64,000 nucleotides of DNA from Actinokineospora fastidiosa (GTDB lineage: Bacteria; Actinomycetota; Actinomycetes; Mycobacteriales; Pseudonocardiaceae). The position numbers and the translations under genes are program-made. The DNA is taken from contig NZ_BMRB01000002.1 of NCBI RefSeq assembly GCF_014648415.1, positions 1,571,260-1,635,259 of the forward strand. The letters run 5' to 3'. How positions within the stretch are numbered: the stretch's first letter is position 1; the number at the start of each line of letters is the position of its first letter. Below the pieces are notes generated by a model, which was not told the DNA's origin, ran no database searches, and saw only the letters and a program-made list of their open reading frames with translations. Below are positions 23,457 to 31,570 of the stretch, piece after piece.

Positions 23457-24728
23457 TCAGCCCAGCTCTGGATAGAGCGGGCGGCGCTTGACCAGCAGGT
23501 CCACGCGCTCGCGCAGGGTCTGCTTGGTCGCCTCGTCGAAGTCGGGACGAAGCGCGATGGCGATGATGTCGGCGACCTCGGCGAAGTCCTCGGCGTCGAA
23601 CCCCCGGGTGGCCAGCGCGGGCGTGCCGATGCGCAGCCCGGAGGTGACCATCGGGGGGCGCGGGTCGAACGGGACCGCGTTGCGGTTGACCGTGATGCCG
23701 ACCGAGTGCAGCCGGTCCTCGGCCTGCTGGCCGTCCAGCGACGACTCGACCAGGTCGACGAGCACCAGGTGCACGTCCGTGCCGCCCGAGGACAGCTTGA
23801 CGCCGACCTCGCGGCAATCCGGCCGGGACAGCCGCTCGGCGAGGATCTTCGCCCCCTCCAGCACGCGGCGCTGGCGCTCGGCGAACTCCTCGGACGCGGC
23901 GATCTTGAACGAGACCGCCTTGGCCGCGATGACGTGCTCCAGCGGGCCGCCCTGCTGGCCGGGGAACACCGCGGAGTTGACCTTCTTGGCCAGCTCCTTG
24001 GTGCACATGACCACGCCGCCGCGGGGTCCGCCGAGGGTCTTGTGCGTGGTGGTGGTCACCAGGTGGGCGTGCGGGACCGGGCTGGGGTGCAGCCCGGCGG
24101 CGACGAGCCCGGCGAAGTGCGCCATGTCGACCATGAGCAGCGCCTCGACCGCGTCGGCGATCTCGCGGAACTTGGCGAAGTCGAGCTGGCGCGGGTAGGC
24201 CGACCAGCCCGCGATGATCAGCTTCGGCTTGTGCTCGGCGGCCAGCGCGGCGACCTCGTCCATGTCGACCAGGCCGGTGTCCTTGTCGACGTGGTAGGCG
24301 ACCACGTTGTAGAGCTTGCCCGAGAAATTGATCTTCATGCCGTGCGTCAGGTGCCCGCCGTGGGCCAGGTCGAGGCCCAGGATGGTGTCGCCCGGCTTCA
24401 GCACCGCCATCATCGCCGCGGCGTTGGCCTGCGCGCCCGAGTGCGGCTGGACGTTGGCGTGCTCGGCGCCGAAGAGCGCCTTGACCCGCTCGATCGCCAG
24501 CGTCTCCACGACGTCGACGTGCTCGCAGCCGCCGTAGTAGCGGCGGCCCGGGTAGCCCTCGGCGTACTTGTTGGTCAGCACCGACCCCTGGGCCTCCAGC
24601 ACGCCCAGCGGCGCGAAGTTCTCCGAGGCGATCATCTCCAGGGTGTTCTGCTGCCGACGCAGCTCGGCGTCGACCGCCGCGGCGACCTCGGGGTCGACCG
24701 TGGCGAGGTCGGCGGAGAAGGAGGTCAT
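23457..24728 (-). CDS. glyA: Serine hydroxymethyltransferase
   Basis: The 423-residue PLP enzyme interconverts glycine plus 5,10-methylene-THF and serine. The PLP-lysine motif [15 protein letters not shown] is intact, as are [18 protein letters not shown], the [11 protein letters not shown] substrate segment and the C-terminal [10 protein letters not shown]. It starts two bases after the gcvH stop, in the riboswitch-controlled operon gcvT-gcvH-glyA. In this setting it would use one-carbon units released by glycine cleavage to turn a second glycine into serine. Confidence 0.97.
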   Translation of the reverse strand: MTSFSADLATVDPEVAAAVDAELRRQQNTLEMIASENFAPLGVLEAQGSVLTNKYAEGYPGRRYYGGCEHVDVVETLAIERVKALFGAEHANVQPHSGAQANAAAMMAVLKPGDTILGLDLAHGGHLTHGMKINFSGKLYNVVAYHVDKDTGLVDMDEVAALAAEHKPKLIIAGWSAYPRQLDFAKFREIADAVEALLMVDMAHFAGLVAAGLHPSPVPHAHLVTTTTHKTLGGPRGGVVMCTKELAKKVNSAVFPGQQGGPLEHVIAAKAVSFKIAASEEFAERQRRVLEGAKILAERLSRPDCREVGVKLSSGGTDVHLVLVDLVESSLDGQQAEDRLHSVGITVNRNAVPFDPRPPMVTSGLRIGTPALATRGFDAEDFAEVADIIAIALRPDFDEATKQTLRERVDLLVKRRPLYPELG

Positions 24729-24730
24729 GT

Positions 24731-25111
24731 CTAGCCCTCTTCCTTGGTCAGCTCGGCGTAGCGCTCGGCGTCGAGCAGCTCCAGGTCGCCCGCGACGCGG
24801 AACCGGAACAGCCAGCCGTCGCCGAACGGGTCGGTGTTGACCAGCTCGGGGCTGTCGACGACGGCCTCGTTGATCTCGACGACCTCGCCGTCGGCGGGCG
24901 CGTACAGCTCGCTGACCGACTTGGTGGATTCGATCTCACCGCACGGCTGACCGGCCGTGAGGTTGTCGCCGACCGCGGGCAGCTGCACGTACACCACATC
25001 ACCGAGCGCGTTGGCGGCGTATGCGGTGATGCCAACGGTAGCCGCCGCCGGGTCGGCGGCGTCGACCCACTCGTGCTCCTCCGTGTAGGACAGGTTCTGC
25101 GGGTTGCTCAT
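24731..25111 (-). CDS. gcvH: Glycine cleavage system H protein
   Basis: The 126-residue protein carries the lipoyl arm that shuttles the aminomethyl group between GcvP, GcvT and Lpd. The lipoylation site is K64 in [15 protein letters not shown], and the N-terminal YTEEHEWV is typical. Length is standard. It lies between gcvT and glyA in one tight transcription unit. gcvP is not in the window, while lpd is at 14.6-16.0 kb. Confidence 0.97.
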   Translation of the reverse strand: MSNPQNLSYTEEHEWVDAADPAAATVGITAYAANALGDVVYVQLPAVGDNLTAGQPCGEIESTKSVSELYAPADGEVVEINEAVVDSPELVNTDPFGDGWLFRFRVAGDLELLDAERYAELTKEEG

Positions 25112-25131
25112 GTCGGTGTCGACTCTCCTGG

Positions 25132-26208
25132 TCAGGCGGGACGCTGGTAGAAGGGCAGGGCCACGACCTCGACGGGGGCCTTCGCGCCCCGGATGTCGAC
25201 GGTCAACGCCGTCCCCGGAGCGCTCAGCGCGGCGGGGACGTAGGCCATCGCGATCGGGTGCCCGAGGGTCGGCGAGAGCGCGCCGCTGGTGACAGTACCG
25301 ACCTGGGCGGAATCGGCGTCGAGCACGGAGTACCCGTGTCGGGGGGCGCGCCTGCCCTCCCCGCGCAGGCCGACGAGCGCCCGGTCGGTCTCCTGGCGCT
25401 TCTCCAGCGCCGCGCGGCCGACGAACTCGGGCTTCTCGAACTTGACGACGCGGCCGAGACCGGCGTCGAACGGGGTCAGCTCGGCGGTGAGCTCGTTGCC
25501 GTAGAGCGGCATCCCGGCCTCGAGGCGCAGGGTGTCGCGGCAGGCCAGCCCGGCCGGGGTCGCGCCGCGCTCGGCGCAGGCTGCCCAGATCTCGGGCGCC
25601 TGCGCGGCCGTGGCGTAGATCTCGAAGCCGTCCTCGCCGGTGTAGCCGGTGCGGGCAAGCAGGACGTCGTGGCCCGCGGCGGTGGCGGGCATGCTCGCGT
25701 AGTACTTCAGCCCGTCCAGCGTGGCGCCGGTCACCGCGGCGACGATCTCCGCCGACGTCGGGCCCTGCACGGCGATGAGCGCGTACTCCGCGGAGCGGTC
25801 GGTGACGGTGGCGTCGAAGTCGGCCGCCCGCTCGGTCAGCGCGGCGACGACGGTGGCCGCGTTGGAGGCGTTGGCGACGACCATGTACTCCTCGTCGGCC
25901 AGCCGGTAGACGACCAGGTCGTCCAGCACGCCGCCGTCCTCCGCGCAGAGCATCGTGTAGCGGGCCCTGCCGGGCTTGACCTTGGACAGCGTGCCGACCA
26001 GGGCGAAGTCCAGCGCCGCGGCGGCCTGCGGGCCGGTGACGGCGATCTCGCCCATGTGGCTGAGGTCGAACAGCCCGGACGCGGTCCGCACGGCCTTGTG
26101 CTCGGCCAGCTCGCTGCCGTACCGCAGGGGCATGGACCAGCCTGCGAAGTCGGTGAACGACGCGCCCAGCGACTGGTGGACCTCGTGCAGCGGGGAGGGT
26201 GTGCTCAT
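25132..26208 (-). CDS. gcvT: Glycine cleavage system aminomethyltransferase (T protein)
   Basis: The 358-residue protein transfers the methylene carbon from aminomethyl-lipoyl GcvH to tetrahydrofolate, releasing ammonia. The folate-binding region is at the N-terminus ([26 protein letters not shown]), with [13 protein letters not shown] in the middle and the barrel domain at the C-terminus. It is the first gene of the operon and lies 160 bp downstream of a tandem glycine riboswitch, which should switch on expression when glycine is abundant. Confidence 0.97.
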   Translation of the reverse strand: MSTPSPLHEVHQSLGASFTDFAGWSMPLRYGSELAEHKAVRTASGLFDLSHMGEIAVTGPQAAAALDFALVGTLSKVKPGRARYTMLCAEDGGVLDDLVVYRLADEEYMVVANASNAATVVAALTERAADFDATVTDRSAEYALIAVQGPTSAEIVAAVTGATLDGLKYYASMPATAAGHDVLLARTGYTGEDGFEIYATAAQAPEIWAACAERGATPAGLACRDTLRLEAGMPLYGNELTAELTPFDAGLGRVVKFEKPEFVGRAALEKRQETDRALVGLRGEGRRAPRHGYSVLDADSAQVGTVTSGALSPTLGHPIAMAYVPAALSAPGTALTVDIRGAKAPVEVVALPFYQRPA

Positions 26209-26367
26209 GGCCTGGCTGGCTCCTTCGGCGCGCGGGAATCGAGACGGCAGCGTGCCACGGTGGACAGGCTGCCGCTGGGTGATGGGAGACGCGGCGAAGG
26301 CGGGCGGACTTCGGGCACCAGAGCTCCTGCGGTTCGACGGGTCGGGAGGACCCGCTTCGGTGGCGGA

Positions 26368-26550
26368 ACTCCCCCTCTGTCATCGGCACCTGAGAGCTTC
26401 GCCGTCGAGACGGCTTGCACCGTGGGTGAGGCGCTGACCGCGCGCCTGCTTTCCAGAGTGGCCTGGCCTGGGACGGTAGCTTTACCTGAGAGATTCCGGG
26501 GAGTTTGCTCCTTCGGTGCCCCGCTCGCTGGCGGAGGCTCTCCCGTCCTG
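26368..26550 (-). ncRNA. Tandem glycine riboswitch
   Basis: Read on the minus strand, the first aptamer shows GGACGGGAGAG, CCGAAGGAGCAAACTCC, GGAATCTCTCAGGTAAAG, then CACTCTGGAAA. The second shows the truncated core GGCGAAGCTCTCAGGTGCC and ends GACAGAGGGGGAG. These are the conserved blocks of the glycine (gcvT) riboswitch. The element lies 160 bp ahead of gcvT. On-switch behaviour is typical of this class; the expression platform in 26209-26367 was not resolved. Confidence 0.92.
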
Positions 26551-26589
26551 GCTCGTTGCGGCCCTATATGCGGTTGTGCAGGGCAGACA

Positions 26590-27312
26590 CTAGTCCAGGC
26601 GGAACCCGAACGGAAGTTCCAACCGGTGCGCGGCCAGCAGCTCGGTGTCGGCGAGCAGGTCGCGGGTGGGTCCGTCGGCCACGACGACGCCGTTGTCGAT
26701 CAGGACCGAGCGCGGGCACAGCTGCAGGGCGTAGGGCAGGTCGTGGGTGACCATGAGCAGGGTGCGGTCCAAGCCGAGCAGCACCTCGGCGAGCTCGCGG
26801 CGGGCCACCGGCTCCAGGTTGGCGCTGGGCTCGTCGAGCACCAGGATCTCCGGGTCGCAGGCCAGGACCGTGGCGAGCGCCACGCGCCTGCGCTGGCCGC
26901 CGGAGAGGTGCAGCGGCGAGCGGTCGGCGTGCTCGGTCATCCCGACGGCCGCCAGCGCCTGGTCGACACGCTCGGGGGGCAGGCCGAAGTTGGCCGGGCC
27001 GAAGGCGACGTCCTCCCGGACGGTGGGCATGAACAGCTGGTCGTCGGGGTCCTGGAAGACGATGCCGACGCGGCGGCGGATCTCCTTGAGGTTCGGCTTG
27101 GCCACCGCCAGCCCGCCGACCTCGACGCGGCCCGCGCCGGGCGTGTGGACGCCGTTGAGGTGCAGGACCAGGGTCGTCTTGCCCGCGCCGTTGGGGCCGA
27201 GCAGGGCCACCCGCTCGCCCCGGTCGACGCGCAAGTTGACGCCGAAGAGCGCCTGGTGCCCGTCGGGGTAGGCGTAGGCGAGGCCGTCGACCAGCAGGGC
27301 CGGTGGTGTCAC
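26590..27312 (-). CDS. cbiO: ECF cobalt/nickel transporter ATP-binding protein
   Basis: The 240-residue ATPase energises metal uptake through the CbiMNQO complex at the cytoplasmic face. It has Walker A GPNGAGKTT, Q-loop FQDPDDQLF (the DPDDQ form typical of ECF ATPases), signature LSGGQRRRVALA and Walker B ILVLDEPSANLEP. The GTG start overlaps the cbiQ stop (GTGA, 27309-27312). It is last in the four-gene operon. Confidence 0.93.
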   Translation of the reverse strand: MTPPALLVDGLAYAYPDGHQALFGVNLRVDRGERVALLGPNGAGKTTLVLHLNGVHTPGAGRVEVGGLAVAKPNLKEIRRRVGIVFQDPDDQLFMPTVREDVAFGPANFGLPPERVDQALAAVGMTEHADRSPLHLSGGQRRRVALATVLACDPEILVLDEPSANLEPVARRELAEVLLGLDRTLLMVTHDLPYALQLCPRSVLIDNGVVVADGPTRDLLADTELLAAHRLELPFGFRLD

Positions 27313-28046
27313 AGCGTGCCGACCAGGACGACGGCCGCGGTCGCGGCCGGGACCAGACCGGACAGCCAGGACAGCGGCCGGGCCGGACCGCCCGTGTCGG
27401 GCAGCGCGCCCGCGTAGCCGCGCGACACCATCGCCAGATGCACCCGTTCGCCCCTCTCGTAGCTGCTCAGGAACAGTGTGCCGATGCCGCGCGCGGTCGC
27501 GCCGACCTGCCACAGGAAGCGGGGGTCGTGGCCGCGGCTGATGCGGGCCAGCCGCATCCGGCGGGCCTCGGCGACGATGACCTCCAGGTACCGCAGCATG
27601 AGCGTGGCGATGGTCACGACCACCGACGGCGTGCGCAGCCGCTGCAGGCCGACGACCAGGTCGCGCGGGGTGGTCGTGGCCGCGAGGGTCAGCGAGGCGA
27701 GGACGCCGATCGTGCCCTTGGCCACGATGTTCCACCCCGCGAGCAGGCCGCTCACGGAGACCGAGACCCCCAGCACCTCGGTCTCCGGGCCGCCGCCGAG
27801 GAACGGCGCGGCCAGCGCGAGCACCACGAACGGCGTCTCGATCAGCGCGCGCTTCGCCATCCAGCCGGGCGGGATGGCCGCGACCACCCACACCGCGGCC
27901 AGCACGGCGAGGTACGCGCCGAACGCCCAGTACGCGGTGCGGTCGGTCGCGACGACGCACAGCACGAACGCCAGCGCGCCGACGATCTTCACCTGGGCCG
28001 GGAGCCGGTGGACCGGGCTGTCCCCGGGCCGGTGCAGCGGGTTCAC
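27309..28046 (-). CDS. cbiQ: ECF cobalt/nickel transporter transmembrane T component
   Basis: The 245-residue integral membrane protein couples ATP hydrolysis by CbiO to the substrate-binding CbiM. It has five to six hydrophobic segments and two cytoplasmic coupling motifs of the A-R-G type (ARRMRLARISRG and SYERGERVHLAMVSRGY). It starts at GTG 28046, four-base-overlapping the upstream PDGLE gene (GTGA) and itself overlapping cbiO, so stoichiometric co-translation is likely. Confidence 0.92.
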   Translation of the reverse strand: MNPLHRPGDSPVHRLPAQVKIVGALAFVLCVVATDRTAYWAFGAYLAVLAAVWVVAAIPPGWMAKRALIETPFVVLALAAPFLGGGPETEVLGVSVSVSGLLAGWNIVAKGTIGVLASLTLAATTTPRDLVVGLQRLRTPSVVVTIATLMLRYLEVIVAEARRMRLARISRGHDPRFLWQVGATARGIGTLFLSSYERGERVHLAMVSRGYAGALPDTGGPARPLSWLSGLVPAATAAVVLVGTL

Positions 28047-28369
28047 CCCCGGGTCGGCGTCCGCCTGCGCAGCAGCCAGAACAGCCCGCCCGCGACGGCG
28101 ACGGTGATCAGCACGCCGATCACGCCCGCCAGGCCGGTGGTCCCCTCTGCGCCGCTCACGGCGTAGTCGGCCAGCGGGCTCTCGGCGAGGTCGTGGTCGG
28201 TGGCGTTCTGCGCGACGCACTGGCCGGTCAGCCCGGCGTCGGTCTCCTCGCAGCCCTGCAGGGTGGCGTGGTCGAGGCCGTCCGGGCTGCTTGAGGCCAA
28301 ATAGGACACCCCGCCAGCCAGCACCAGGGCGACGATCAGGAATCCGAAGAGGAACGTCCGGTTCTTCAC
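28043..28369 (-). CDS. PDGLE-domain subunit of the ECF metal transporter (CbiN-like)
   Basis: The 108-residue protein has an N-terminal membrane segment, the extracytoplasmic SSSPDGLDHAT motif of PDGLE/CbiN-type subunits, a soluble loop with two cysteines (GCEETDAGLTGQC), and a C-terminal membrane helix followed by LLRRR. Such subunits are required for metal loading of CbiM/NikM. GTG 28369 has GGAGG seven bases upstream and overlaps the cbiM stop. Cobalt is the likelier substrate in actinobacteria; nickel cannot be excluded. Confidence 0.85.
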   Translation of the reverse strand: MKNRTFLFGFLIVALVLAGGVSYLASSSPDGLDHATLQGCEETDAGLTGQCVAQNATDHDLAESPLADYAVSGAEGTTGLAGVIGVLITVAVAGGLFWLLRRRTPTRG

Positions 28370-29055
28370 GCCGACACCTCCAGCGGCCGCCGCTCGCCGC
28401 GCAGCAGGTAGACCAGGTCGGGCCGGACGGCGGCGATCGCGCCCACGGTCAGTGCGGTGATGATCCCCTCGCCGATGCCGATCAGGCAGTGCACGCCGAC
28501 GACGGTGGTGGCGATGGTGCCGAGGTCGAACGCGGGGTCGCCGCCGATCGCGTACTCGGCCACGAACCCGAGCGAGGCGACGACCGTGCTGGCGAACGCG
28601 GCGACGAACGCGGTCGCCACGAGCCCGCCCCTGCCCTTGCGGACGAGCCCGCGCAGCCCGAGCGCGACCAGGAATCCGACGGCGGTGCCGATGAGCGCGA
28701 GGTTGGTCACGTTGGCGCCGAGCGCGCTCAACCCGCCGTCGGCGAACACCAACGCCTGCACGACGAGCACGATCGCGATGCACAGCGCCCCCACCCACGG
28801 CCCCACCAGGATCGCCGCGAGCGCCCCACCGAGCAGGTGGCCGCTGACCCCGGGGAGGACGGGGAAGTTGAGCATCTGCACCGCGAAGATGAACGCCGCC
28901 ACCAACCCGGCCATCGGCGCGGTCCGATCATCCAGCGCGCCGCGCGCCCGCACGAGGGCGAGCAGAACACCGACCCCACCGATGACGAGAAACAACACCG
29001 ACGCCGGGGCGTCGAGCAGCCCGTCGCTCATGTGCATGGCGAGGGTGGCGGGCAT
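28366..29055 (-). CDS. cbiM: ECF cobalt/nickel transporter substrate-binding membrane subunit
   Basis: The 229-residue protein has about seven membrane helices and the metal-site region MHMSDGLLDAP plus GVSGHLLGGALAAILVGPW. In characterised CbiM/NikM the mature protein begins Met-His, the N-terminal amine and His2 binding the metal. Here the ribosome site GGGAGG dictates ATG 29055, which adds MPATLA before MHM; removal of this extension or use of the internal ATG at 29037 would be needed to recreate that site. It is first in the cbiM-PDGLE-cbiQ-cbiO operon. Confidence 0.92.
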   Translation of the reverse strand: MPATLAMHMSDGLLDAPASVLFLVIGGVGVLLALVRARGALDDRTAPMAGLVAAFIFAVQMLNFPVLPGVSGHLLGGALAAILVGPWVGALCIAIVLVVQALVFADGGLSALGANVTNLALIGTAVGFLVALGLRGLVRKGRGGLVATAFVAAFASTVVASLGFVAEYAIGGDPAFDLGTIATTVVGVHCLIGIGEGIITALTVGAIAAVRPDLVYLLRGERRPLEVSA

Positions 29056-29105
29056 GGCACCTCCCAGTGGGTTTGGGGATCGCCCCAGCTTAGATGCCAC
29101 GACCT

Positions 29106-29132
29106 CGCTACCGCCAACATCTGGCCGTAGCG
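29106..29132. promoter_or_regulatory. Candidate metal-regulator operator upstream of cbiM
   Basis: A 27-bp near-perfect inverted repeat: arm CGCTACCGCCA and arm TGGCCGTAGCG match at 10 of 11 positions around a 5-bp centre, ending 51 bp before the cbiM start. Position and symmetry suggest an operator; no B12-box or other riboswitch core is visible in the 123-bp leader. Confidence 0.5.
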
Positions 29133-29178
29133 ATGTCCTTGCGATCACCCCAAGACTGGCTGGCTACCGTTCGTGGCC

Positions 29179-30012
29179 CTAGGACGAGCTCGGGATGCGC
29201 CGCACCAGGTCGCGGGCGTTCTCGCCCTCGACGGCCACTGTCCACAGCGCGTCGAGCATGCGGTGGTAGAGCGCCAGGTCGTCGGCGTCGTGGACGACCA
29301 GCTCGGTGTCGCTGGTCTCGACGATCGCCTGGTCGTCGATGATCCAGAAGCCGTGCAGCGGCACGACGGGAAGTCGCGTGCCGAGCGGGATGACGCCGAT
29401 GCGGGCGGTGGAGACGTCCAGCAGCGTGGCCAGCCGGTCGAGTTGCCCGGCCATGACGTCGGCCGGGCAGAGCGGGTAGCGCAGTGCCGACTCGGTCATG
29501 ACGATCTCGATCGTCTTGGCCCGGTCATAGAGCACGGCCTGTCGCCGCATCCGCACCGCCACCGCCTCCTCGACGTCCGTGGAGCGTCCGGCGATCTCGG
29601 CGTTGACCGTGAGCACGTGACGGGCGTAGTCGGCGGTCTGGAGAAGGCCCGGCACCAGCGCCGTCTCGAACGCGCGGATGAGGCTCGCCGCGGACTCGAT
29701 CGTGACGGCGTGCTCCTGGCGGGCTTGGAGGCCTGTGCGTGCCTGCCGCTTCCAACTCGCCGCCGCCAAGCGCAGTTCCCGCGCCTCGGCCGCCAGCCCG
29801 GCCGCCTTGGCGCCGGACAGTCCGGTCGCCTCGATCCACGCGCCGATGTCGCTGTCGGTGGCGAGCTGTGCGCCCGTCTCGATGCGGGAGACCTTCGACT
29901 GCTGCCAGCCGAGGTGGCGGGCGAAGGCCGCTCCGGAAGCGTGCCCGGCGCGTTCGCGGAGCTGGCGCAGCCGCTCGCCGAAGTCGGCGCGGCGCTGGTC
30001 GAGATCGGTCAC
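29179..30012 (-). CDS. XRE-family regulator with DUF5753 domain
   Basis: The 277-residue protein has an N-terminal helix-turn-helix (FARHLGWQQSKVSRIETGAQLA, residues about 30-55 split here from flanks) and a C-terminal DUF5753 domain starting near FETALVPGLLQTADYARHVL, with RQAVLYD and HGFWIIDD typical of that family. Such regulators are very numerous in Streptomyces and relatives (WhiJ/AbaA-like) and usually act with small partner proteins. GTG 30012 overlaps the stop of the DUF6879 gene (GTGA). It is the last gene of a three-gene minus-strand operon. Confidence 0.92.
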   Translation of the reverse strand: MTDLDQRRADFGERLRQLRERAGHASGAAFARHLGWQQSKVSRIETGAQLATDSDIGAWIEATGLSGAKAAGLAAEARELRLAAASWKRQARTGLQARQEHAVTIESAASLIRAFETALVPGLLQTADYARHVLTVNAEIAGRSTDVEEAVAVRMRRQAVLYDRAKTIEIVMTESALRYPLCPADVMAGQLDRLATLLDVSTARIGVIPLGTRLPVVPLHGFWIIDDQAIVETSDTELVVHDADDLALYHRMLDALWTVAVEGENARDLVRRIPSSS

Positions 30013-30548
30013 GGACTCCTCGCGAAGTGGCGGTCGCGGTACTGCGGGTAGGGCGTGGCGTGCTCCCAAGCGAGATCGCGCCACGCCCGGTGCCGGGCCA
30101 CCGTATCCGTCTCGTTGATCAGCTCAGCACCGCGCCACCGGCCGTCGTCGCCGAAGTGCATCCGGGCGACCAGCCTCCCGTCGAAAAGCCAGAAGTCGTG
30201 CTCGGGCAGTCCGAGGGCGCGGGCCTGGCCCTCGGTGATCACGCGGATGTCCTCGCCCGCCTCGACGTTGGCCGGGGTGACGTGCTGCTGCCACCGCAGG
30301 TACTCCGTCGGCGGCACGGTGTAGAGCCGGACGCGCTCGAACCGCCGCCCCTCGGCCGCGGCGGCCCGGATGCCGTCGAGCCACCCGGCCATCCACGCCA
30401 GGTCGTCGGGCTCGCCCGCGCGCCACTTCCGTAACGGCTCGGCCTCGTAGTCCTCGCAGTAGGCGGGTCGGGCCTCCCACCGGAAGGCCGACCTGGTGAA
30501 CGTGCGGAACAGCTCGGCGAAGCCGTCCCCGGTGACCAGCCCGGTCAT
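30009..30548 (-). CDS. DUF6879 family protein
   Basis: The 179-residue protein matches the DUF6879 pattern: an N-terminal helix with FRTFTRSAFRWEARPAY, the segments RFERVRLYTVPPTEYLRWQQ and GLPEHDFWLFDGRLVARM, and a late HRAWRDLAWEHATPY. Function is unknown. These proteins are often encoded beside XRE-DUF5753 regulators and may modulate them. It overlaps its neighbours at both ends (GTGA with the XRE gene, ATGA with the small protein gene), which argues for a stoichiometric unit. Confidence 0.85.
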   Translation of the reverse strand: MTGLVTGDGFAELFRTFTRSAFRWEARPAYCEDYEAEPLRKWRAGEPDDLAWMAGWLDGIRAAAAEGRRFERVRLYTVPPTEYLRWQQHVTPANVEAGEDIRVITEGQARALGLPEHDFWLFDGRLVARMHFGDDGRWRGAELINETDTVARHRAWRDLAWEHATPYPQYRDRHFARSP

Positions 30549-30805
30549 GCGGGCCGGGGCGCGAAGTCGAGCAGGGCGGCCGGGATCTCCACGGCGGTCT
30601 CATGGTCGGGCAACCCGCGCTCGCGCAGCGCGGCCAGCGCCTCATCGTCGGTGATCTTGTAGCCCTGGACCACGTAGGTGCCCCGGTCGGTGGCGTAGAG
30701 GTTCGGGCACTGGCCCTGCGACGACGTGGTCCCCAGGTGCGTGAGCTTCACGGCAATCTCCACTCGGTCGGCACGAATCTCTCGCATCGTGGTCGCATAG
30801 TCCAC
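30545..30805 (-). CDS. Small conserved protein of the XRE-DUF6879 operon
   Basis: The product is 86 residues from GTG 30805 or 80 from ATG 30787; the internal ATG is plausible because a GCATAG repeat overlaps the upstream start. It contains the compact motif SQGQCPNLYATDRGTYVVQG followed by GLPDHETAVEIPAALL. Similar short proteins accompany XRE-DUF5753/DUF6879 genes in actinomycetes; no biochemical role is known to me. It is first in the operon and its stop overlaps the DUF6879 start. A regulatory partner or ligand-sensing role would be speculation. Confidence 0.75.
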   Translation of the reverse strand: MDYATTMREIRADRVEIAVKLTHLGTTSSQGQCPNLYATDRGTYVVQGYKITDDEALAALRERGLPDHETAVEIPAALLDFAPRPA

Positions 30806-30920
30806 GCATAGTCAACACCCATTGGAACGGAAAGGACCTGCTGGTTCACACACGCAGTGTGGTCTTCGTGGACCAAATGAGTGCTATGCAAAATCTATGC
30901 CAGCTATGCATTGTCAATGC
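30795..30920. promoter_or_regulatory. Phased GCATAG/CTATGC repeat array in a divergent promoter
   Basis: GCATAG occurs at 30795 and 30806 (11-bp step). In the opposite orientation, CTATGC occurs at 30884, 30895 and 30904 (11- and 9-bp steps). The last runs into the imperfect palindrome GCATTGTCAATGC (30908-30920), which contains TTGACA on the minus strand. The array lies between the small-protein/DUF6879/XRE operon and the Cys-tailed protein gene. Binding by the XRE protein is inferred. Confidence 0.65.
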
Positions 30921-31038
30921 GTGGCGCTTCGGTCACGCTCGCCAGTGTCAACCAACGCTCGCGTCCTAGGCCTCGTCGCCGCCGTCGCCGAGCGCGAACT
31001 TCCGCGTCGTCCGACGCGGTGACCTACTGGAGGACGAT

Positions 31039-31503
31039 GTGACCGCTGTGGCAGAGATCGGAGCGGGGGTCGCCGCGCGCGATCCCCGCGAGTGCGTGAC
31101 CGCCGAGGTCTGGGACCGGGAGGTCCGGTTGATCATGCGGGACCACGGCATGGACCGCGCCCTGGCCGAGCGCACCTTCGGGCAGGTGGTCGCCTACCTG
31201 GTGACGTCGGCGGAGAACCCGGACACGCCGATGGGGCCGACGCCGGAGGTCGACAAGGGCGTCCACTCGTTCGTGCTGGACACGCCCCGCTACTGGGACT
31301 TCTGCATGCGGCACGCGGGGCGCTACCTGCACCACGTGCCGCACCTGCCCGAGGAACGGGCCTGCCAGCCGAAGGTGCTGCACCAAACCATCCAGGGCAT
31401 CCGCGCAGCCGGATTCGGCGTCGATGACGAACTCTGGGGCGCTGAGGCGGTGGACTGCCACCAGTGTCACGCGTGTTGCGCGGACAGCCCGACGAGGATG
31501 TAG
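31039..31503 (+). CDS. Cys-tailed protein related to glycine-rich-domain (DUF1399-like) proteins
   Basis: The 154-residue protein starts at GTG 31039 with TGGAGG five bases upstream. The middle segment (EVDKGVHSFVLDTPRYWDFC then GRYLHHVPH) resembles the VDxxWHxFxLxTxxYxxFC motif of glycine-rich-domain/DUF1399-type proteins. The last 17 residues contain four cysteines and two histidines (DCHQCHACCADS). It has no signal peptide or membrane segment. The tail could bind a metal, but this is inference. A stem-loop and then a SAM methyltransferase gene follow. It diverges from the XRE operon across phased repeats and is probably its target. Confidence 0.75.
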   Translation: MTAVAEIGAGVAARDPRECVTAEVWDREVRLIMRDHGMDRALAERTFGQVVAYLVTSAENPDTPMGPTPEVDKGVHSFVLDTPRYWDFCMRHAGRYLHHVPHLPEERACQPKVLHQTIQGIRAAGFGVDDELWGAEAVDCHQCHACCADSPTRM

Positions 31504-31514
31504 ATCGGTCGTAC

Positions 31515-31550
31515 GCTCGCCTCGCGGCCGCACGGCGACGCGAGGCGAGC
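31515..31550 (+). terminator. Stem-loop between the Cys-tailed protein and methyltransferase genes
   Basis: Perfect 12-bp stem GCTCGCCTCGCG / CGCGAGGCGAGC with a 12-nt loop, beginning 11 bp after the stop and ending just before the methyltransferase ribosome site. It could be a terminator, an attenuator or an mRNA-stabilising hairpin. Confidence 0.6.
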
Positions 31551-31570
31551 CCCCGAGGAGAAGGGCGACA

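Noticed and set aside
29056-29178. Cobalamin riboswitch upstream of cbiM
   Set aside because: Only 123 bp are available and no B12-box core was found.
30822-31022. 66-residue plus-strand open frame
   Set aside because: It lies across the phased CTATGC repeats, lacks a ribosome site, and has no recognisable features.
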